From DT-111 sp965263225 (GTDB taxonomy: Bacteria > Bacteroidota > Bacteroidia > Chitinophagales > Saprospiraceae): a stretch of DNA of 64,000 nt. This document shows positions 59,650 to 64,000 of this stretch, one piece after another (within the stretch, counting starts at the first letter, position 1; every line of letters starts with the position of its first letter). The position numbers were made by a program, and so were the translations under genes. The notes below the pieces were generated by a model, which was not told the origin of the DNA, did no database searches, and saw nothing but the letters and a program-made list of their open reading frames with translations. The DNA is taken from the NCBI GenBank assembly GCA_965263225.1, contig CBDHHG010000035.1:248001-312000 (forward strand). The letters run 5' to 3'.

Positions 59650-62082
59650 ATGTTAAGGAATTACCTGACTGTTGCTTTTCGCAACTTGTGGAAACACAAG
59701 TTTTATTCTTTCATCAATATCCTGGGTTTAGCCTTAGGCCTCGCTTGCTTCCTGTTTATCTTCCTGTTCATCCGGGATGAACTCAGCTATGATCAATATC
59801 ATGAAAAGGCAGATCGCATTTATCGAGTAAATTTCGATGGGCATGCCTTTGAACAAGATCTCAATTTTGCGGTAGTTGGTGCACCTTTTGGGCCAACTGT
59901 ACTGGAGGCTTATCCTGAGGTAGAACAACAATGCCGCTTTCGTTCCTACGGAAGCTATGCGGTCCGTTATGAAGACAAAAGTTATCTGGAAGAGGACTGG
60001 ATTTTTGTAGACTCTACTTTCTTCGATGTTTTCTCCTTTGATTTGGTGGAGGGAAATCCCAAAACGGCTTTGGTTGAACCCAATACTATTGTCATCACGG
60101 AGCGCATGGCAGAGAAGTATTTTGGGAATGAAAACCCAATAGACAAGACCTTAACAGCCGACAATGACCAGCTATTTCGGGTGACAGGAGTCATGAAGGC
60201 CATCCCGAAAAATACACATTTTGATTTTGACTTCTTTGCGTCCATGTCTACCACGGGGGAGAGCCGTAATCCAACTTGGTTGAGCAATAATTTCCAAACT
60301 TACCTGGTGTTGAAAGAAGGGACGGATCCGGCGACCGTAGATGCAAAGATGGAGGATCTTGTTCTGGATTATGTAGGACCAGAAATGGAAAAATTCATGG
60401 GCAAGTCGATTGAAGATATCATGGCAGCCGGTAACTACATTACGTTCAGTTTATTCCCGCTGAAGAAAATTCATTTGTATTCCGATAAGCAAGAAGAATT
60501 AGCGGCGACCAGCGACATTAAGTATATCTATATATTTGCCTTTATCGGCCTTTTTATCCTTCTCCTTGCTTGCATCAATTTTATGAACCTATCCACAGCA
60601 AGGTCGGCCTCCAGAGCCAAGGAAGTAGGCATGCGTAAGGTGGTTGGAGCGCAGCGTAAACAGCTCATTTGGCAGTTCTTGAGTGAATCCGTAGTCATTA
60701 CTTTTCTTGGATTTTTGCTAGCGGTGGGCGGTTTATTCTTTTTCTTATCTCGCTTCAATACCCTCTCTGGCAAGGAGTTGAGCGTAGGGCAGATTAACCA
60801 TCCGGCTTTCTGGGGCTTGATGCTATTGCTAGTAGCGGTAGTTGGCATTGTAGCGGGTAGTTATCCTGCCTTTTACCTTTCAGCCTTCCGTCCGATTGCT
60901 GTGCTTAAAGGCCGGATCATCAAGAGGGTAGGACAAGCTGTATCCTTGCGATCCATCCTCGTTATCTTCCAATTTGCCATTACGGTAGCTTTAATTGCTG
61001 GCACTATGGTGATTGGAAAGCAACTCAATTATATCCAGAATAAAAAACTAGGCTTTGACAAGGATCAAGTGCTGGTACTGAATAATTTCTATAACCTGGG
61101 AAACAATTGTCAGGCTTTTAAGGATGAAATCAGCAAGCACCCGCAAGTGATTAATGCTTCCATGAGTAGCTCTCTTCCTACCCCTTCTTCCAGGAACAGT
61201 TCTGCTACTTTCTTGGGGAGGACACCTGATCCAAGCAAGACACATGTTATCCAATTATTTACCGTTGATCATGACTATATCCCAACCCTAGGGATGGAGG
61301 TGATTGAAGGAAGGGCTTTTTCCAGATCGTTTCCTTCCGATTCGAGCGCAGTCATCCTCAATGAATCGGCAGTTGCCATCTACGGGTTGGATGAACCTTT
61401 GGGGCAAGAAATCAGCGTTTTTTCCGGAGGAACACCTGAGAATCCAGAGATCAACACGGCTAAAGTAATTGGTGTGGTTAAAAACTTCCATTTCGAATCC
61501 TTAAGGAGTAAGATAGGCCCACTGGCGATTTTTATGGGACAAAGCCGCGGACGCTTGTCCATCAAAATCAAAGGCGAAAATGTACCTAGCCTGATTGGCG
61601 ATATTCAGAAGCAATGGAATACGATGGGGCCAGGGCAACCCTTCGATTACACCTTTATGGATGAAGATTTTGCTTCGGTATATGAATCGGAGACGAGGGT
61701 GGGGCAGATTTTCTCTGTATTCACCTTCCTCGCCATCTTTATCGCTTGTCTGGGACTATTTGGACTGGCTACCTTCACTGCGGAGCAAAGAACGAAGGAG
61801 GTAGGGATTAGAAAGGTTATTGGTGCGTCTATCGGTAAAATCTTTGTGTTGTTGACTGCGGAGATCATGAAGTGGGTACTCATTGCCAATGTGATTGCTC
61901 TTCCTTTGGCCTACTACTTCATGGGACGTTGGTTAGAAGGTTTTGCCTATCCAGTCGATCTTAGCTGGCTGACCTTTACCATTGCTTTGGTGGCAAGCCT
62001 ATTTATTGCCCTAGTGACCGTTAGTTATCAAGCATTAAAAACAGCATGGATGAAGCCCATACAATCATTGCGCTACGAATAG
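59650..62082 (+). CDS. FtsX/MacB-type ABC transporter permease
   Basis: 810 residues in the duplicated MacB_PCD-FtsX layout of Bacteroidota. First helix at about 20-42 after the standard start MLRNYLTVAFRNLWKHKFYSF. First periplasmic core domain at about 45-280. Membrane block with INFMNLSTARSASRAKEVGMRKVVGA (FtsX coupling region, split at about 310-337). Second periplasmic domain at about 450-670. C-terminal FtsX block with EVGIRKVIGASIGKIFVL. No ATPase gene is next to it, which is common for this type. It probably exports a peptide or lipoprotein, or works in mechanotransmission; substrate unknown. Confidence 0.9.
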   Translation: MLRNYLTVAFRNLWKHKFYSFINILGLALGLACFLFIFLFIRDELSYDQYHEKADRIYRVNFDGHAFEQDLNFAVVGAPFGPTVLEAYPEVEQQCRFRSYGSYAVRYEDKSYLEEDWIFVDSTFFDVFSFDLVEGNPKTALVEPNTIVITERMAEKYFGNENPIDKTLTADNDQLFRVTGVMKAIPKNTHFDFDFFASMSTTGESRNPTWLSNNFQTYLVLKEGTDPATVDAKMEDLVLDYVGPEMEKFMGKSIEDIMAAGNYITFSLFPLKKIHLYSDKQEELAATSDIKYIYIFAFIGLFILLLACINFMNLSTARSASRAKEVGMRKVVGAQRKQLIWQFLSESVVITFLGFLLAVGGLFFFLSRFNTLSGKELSVGQINHPAFWGLMLLLVAVVGIVAGSYPAFYLSAFRPIAVLKGRIIKRVGQAVSLRSILVIFQFAITVALIAGTMVIGKQLNYIQNKKLGFDKDQVLVLNNFYNLGNNCQAFKDEISKHPQVINASMSSSLPTPSSRNSSATFLGRTPDPSKTHVIQLFTVDHDYIPTLGMEVIEGRAFSRSFPSDSSAVILNESAVAIYGLDEPLGQEISVFSGGTPENPEINTAKVIGVVKNFHFESLRSKIGPLAIFMGQSRGRLSIKIKGENVPSLIGDIQKQWNTMGPGQPFDYTFMDEDFASVYESETRVGQIFSVFTFLAIFIACLGLFGLATFTAEQRTKEVGIRKVIGASIGKIFVLLTAEIMKWVLIANVIALPLAYYFMGRWLEGFAYPVDLSWLTFTIALVASLFIALVTVSYQALKTAWMKPIQSLRYE

Positions 62083-62170
62083 ATATCAGCGGCGTATGAT
62101 TAAACCTGTTTAATAAGTATGGCCTAGCCTCGCTTATTAATAGGGAGACTGCGGAAGTTGCAGTACATTT

Positions 62171-62216
62171 ATCCTGTCAGTGATTTAGGTTATGTATCAC
62201 TGACGGGATTTTTTGT
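62171..62216 (+). terminator. Rho-independent terminator behind the permease gene
   Basis: 14-pair stem ATCCTGTCAGTGAT / ATCACTGACGGGAT (one G-T pair; arms 62171-62184 and 62196-62209) with an 11-base loop, followed by TTTTTTG and more T. Confidence 0.88.
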
Positions 62217-62303
62217 TTGAGGACTATAGTCATTTTCCCTGTAAGCTGAGTTTGGAATCTGATTGAGGTCTGAAATTCATTGGTTTTCGCATAAAGCAGT
62301 CAT

Positions 62304-63305
62304 ATGAATAAGCAACTGATTTTACTTAAACGCCCTGAGGGTATGCCAGAAGCTGATACTTGGAAATTGGAAACCAATGAGATACCTAGTATCTCAGAGG
62401 GGCAGTTCCTCGTGAAGCAACATTATATTTCTTTGGATCCAGCCATGCGGGGATGGATTAGAGATGCCAAATCTTATATCCCTCCAGTAGAACTGGGAGA
62501 AGTAATGAGAGCAGGCTCTGCGGGAGAGGTGGTCGCTTCAAAGCACCCAGCCTATCAAGTTGGTGATTATGTTTCAGGTTGGGGAGGGGTGCAGGAATAT
62601 GCTGTCTTTGATGGTACCCGTTCCTTTAAGGTCGACCCAAATTTGGTTCCGCTGCCCGTCTATATTGGCACTTTGGGTATGCCAGGAATGACTGCCTATT
62701 TTGGCATCTTAGAGGTAGGGGAGTTGAAAGAAGGAGATCAGGTATTGGTATCAGGAGGTGCGGGAGCCGTGGGAAGCATTGTTGGGCAGATCGCTAAGAT
62801 CAAAGGTTGCCATGTAGTAGGAATTGCCGGAGGTCCGGAAAAGTGCCGATACATGAAAGAGGAGTTAGGATTTGATGGTGTTATTGACTATAAATCGGAG
62901 GACATGTATGAGGCAATTGCCAGAGAATGTCCAGAAGGTATAGATGTATATTTTGATAATGTGGGTGGCGAAATATTGGATGCGGCTTTAGGCTTCATTC
63001 GCCTGAATGCCAGAGTAGTTATCTGCGGAGCTATTTCCCAGTACAATAACCGAGATGATGTCAGAGGTCCGAAAAATTACCTCTCTTTATTAGTCAATCG
63101 GGCTAGCATGAAGGGAATGGTCGTCTCTGATTTTGTCAAAGATTGGGCAAAGGCAGGACAACAGATGGGAATGTGGATGGCGCAAGGCAAATTGAAATCA
63201 AAAGAGGATATCTACGAAGGAATTGAGAATTTCCACGAAACCTTCCTGCGGCTCTTCAGTGGAGATAAAAAGGGTAAACTGGTGTTGAAGATACTGCAGG
63301 GTTAG
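62304..63305 (+). CDS. NADP-dependent MDR oxidoreductase (alkenal/one or curcumin reductase type)
   Basis: 333 residues. It belongs to the zinc-free medium-chain dehydrogenases of the leukotriene B4 dehydrogenase / prostaglandin reductase / CurA group. Markers: opening NKQLILLKRPEGMPEADTW, YISLDPAMRGW (about 48-58), GTLGMPGMTAYFGI (about 126-139), the NADP motif VSGGAGAVGSIVGQIAKIKG (about 149-168), YFDNVGGEILDAAL (about 218-231) and CGAISQYN. It reduces the C=C bond of enals and enones with NADPH. It is cytoplasmic and has its own terminator-isolated position. Confidence 0.93.
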   Translation: MNKQLILLKRPEGMPEADTWKLETNEIPSISEGQFLVKQHYISLDPAMRGWIRDAKSYIPPVELGEVMRAGSAGEVVASKHPAYQVGDYVSGWGGVQEYAVFDGTRSFKVDPNLVPLPVYIGTLGMPGMTAYFGILEVGELKEGDQVLVSGGAGAVGSIVGQIAKIKGCHVVGIAGGPEKCRYMKEELGFDGVIDYKSEDMYEAIARECPEGIDVYFDNVGGEILDAALGFIRLNARVVICGAISQYNNRDDVRGPKNYLSLLVNRASMKGMVVSDFVKDWAKAGQQMGMWMAQGKLKSKEDIYEGIENFHETFLRLFSGDKKGKLVLKILQG

Positions 63306-63317
63306 GTATCAGCTGTA

Positions 63318-64000
63318 CTAACGTACTAGACTTACACTCCCTGCTTTGGATCGAATTTCTGCTTTGTCTCCAATGGAGATTTGGTAATTTAATGTCCAGG
63401 TGTAAACCCCGACTGGGGCATCACGACCATTAATTCTACCATCCCAACCCGTACTCTGCTCCACAAATCGGTATACTTCTTGACCCCAACGATCAAAGAC
63501 AGAAAATCGAAAGATTTGTGTTTCATAATCTGAGGATTGTAGGGGTAAGAAATAATCGTTTAATCCATCTTGATTTGGGCTGAAGGCATTCGGAACGAAT
63601 ATTTGTTCAGAGCAATCTGGGTTAACTTGAATGTTGATCCAGTTGGAAGAGATACTCCCACAGGGCATAGCAACCGTCAATTGATAGGAACCGGATTGAG
63701 CAAAGGACCTTTTAAGTCCTACAATCCCATCATTCCTAGAAAAGATAGTTCCGGGAGGGAAGACATATTGCTCGGTATAACTAGAAAAATCAGTTACATC
63801 AGCTGTGCAAAATGATAAATCGCAACAAATATTCAACTTCATTTTTTCTAACCTGAAATTATCCACTAAAGAAGCAGAAGTCCCAAACCGACTATTGATA
63901 TCGCTACCCACGCAGCGGTCATCTGCTGCATTTCTTAGATGTCTGAAATGACCAAAAAGGAGGTATTGTTCTTCTCCGGTTGCCCGATGGCAATTACCGA
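63318..64000 (-). CDS. CHU_C T9SS surface protein, 5' end cut by window edge
   Basis: The frame is open to the last base of the window; the GTG at 63911 is not the real start, since in-frame sense continues upstream (GEEQYLLFGHFRHLRNAADD). About 227 residues are visible. The upstream part resembles the lectin-like domain that precedes many CHU_C ends. An Ig-like domain with CGSISSNWINIQV follows. The CHU_C/type B sorting domain has FVPNAFSPNQDGLNDYF, FSVFDRWGQEVYRF, GWDGRINGRDAPVGVYTW and the end SVSLVR. It converges with the oxidoreductase gene after 12 bases. Confidence 0.85.
   Translation of the reverse strand, partial: GNCHRATGEEQYLLFGHFRHLRNAADDRCVGSDINSRFGTSASLVDNFRLEKMKLNICCDLSFCTADVTDFSSYTEQYVFPPGTIFSRNDGIVGLKRSFAQSGSYQLTVAMPCGSISSNWINIQVNPDCSEQIFVPNAFSPNQDGLNDYFLPLQSSDYETQIFRFSVFDRWGQEVYRFVEQSTGWDGRINGRDAPVGVYTWTLNYQISIGDKAEIRSKAGSVSLVR

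Noticed and set aside
1..64000. tRNA, rRNA, insertion sequence, prophage or integron
   Set aside because: Reading through all intergenic stretches I found no cloverleaf, transposase, integrase, terminal inverted repeats or phage structural genes.

Overview
The window reads as a chromosomal segment of a member of the Bacteroidota, most likely of the Saprospiraceae/Lewinella group (an inference from gene style; no rRNA is present). The evidence is several very large secreted proteins ending in type IX secretion system (T9SS) sorting domains (CHU_C/type B and Por/type A), SprB-type repeats, a PorE-like OmpA lipoprotein, a short RpoD without region 1.1, promoters of the TTG-N19-TAnnTTTG type, and few Shine-Dalgarno sequences. 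I see no rRNA, tRNA, CRISPR array, insertion sequence or prophage.

Layout. 1-3.9 kb: a 5'-truncated unknown gene, then a minus-strand run folK - deoxynucleoside kinase - ndh. 4-6.2 kb: a DinB-fold protein, a TetR regulator and an alpha/beta hydrolase in one plus-strand operon; a palindrome overlaps its promoter. 6.5-11.65 kb: one giant T9SS-exported Ig/PKD-type protein gene broken by about eight small indels. 11.7-19.7 kb: minus-strand genes for exonuclease VII (xseA/xseB), a D-2-hydroxyacid dehydrogenase, a secreted protein, a di-haem c-type lipoprotein, an arginyl-transferase-like protein and a UbiD decarboxylase. 19.9-21.4 kb: thyA, a small unknown gene and a CPBP-protease remnant. 21.4-25.2 kb: ergothioneine operon (egtD, egtB) with a DUF427 gene and an unrecognised gene. 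25.3-28.4 kb: aldo/keto reductase, Smr-domain protein, methyltransferase. 28.3-36.1 kb: two adjacent CHU_C adhesin-like genes. 36.4-41.2 kb: TPR protein, etfB/etfA, a B12-binding radical SAM enzyme. 41.3-48.5 kb: rpsO, pnp, rpoD, then four small envelope or unknown genes. 48.6-54.6 kb: a 2000-residue SprB-repeat protein. 54.7-64 kb: CPBP protease, PorE-like lipoprotein, thioredoxin-domain protein, FtsX/MacB-type permease, NADP-dependent oxidoreductase, and a CHU_C gene running off the window.

How it fits together. The PorE-like protein could serve T9SS, which would export the four to five giant surface proteins coded here. rpsO-pnp-rpoD is a core information-processing block with clear promoters, terminators and a structured pnp leader. 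The egt operon and the DinB/TetR/hydrolase operon suggest low-molecular-weight thiol and electrophile defence.

I did not find a clear-cut undescribed defence or mobile system. The best candidates for new biology are the TetR/palindrome/DinB operon, the extra genes of the egt operon, the radical SAM protein with non-standard cysteine spacing, the 255-residue composite repeat in the 1634-residue surface protein, and the frameshift cluster in the giant gene at 6.5-11.65 kb, which could also be sequence error.
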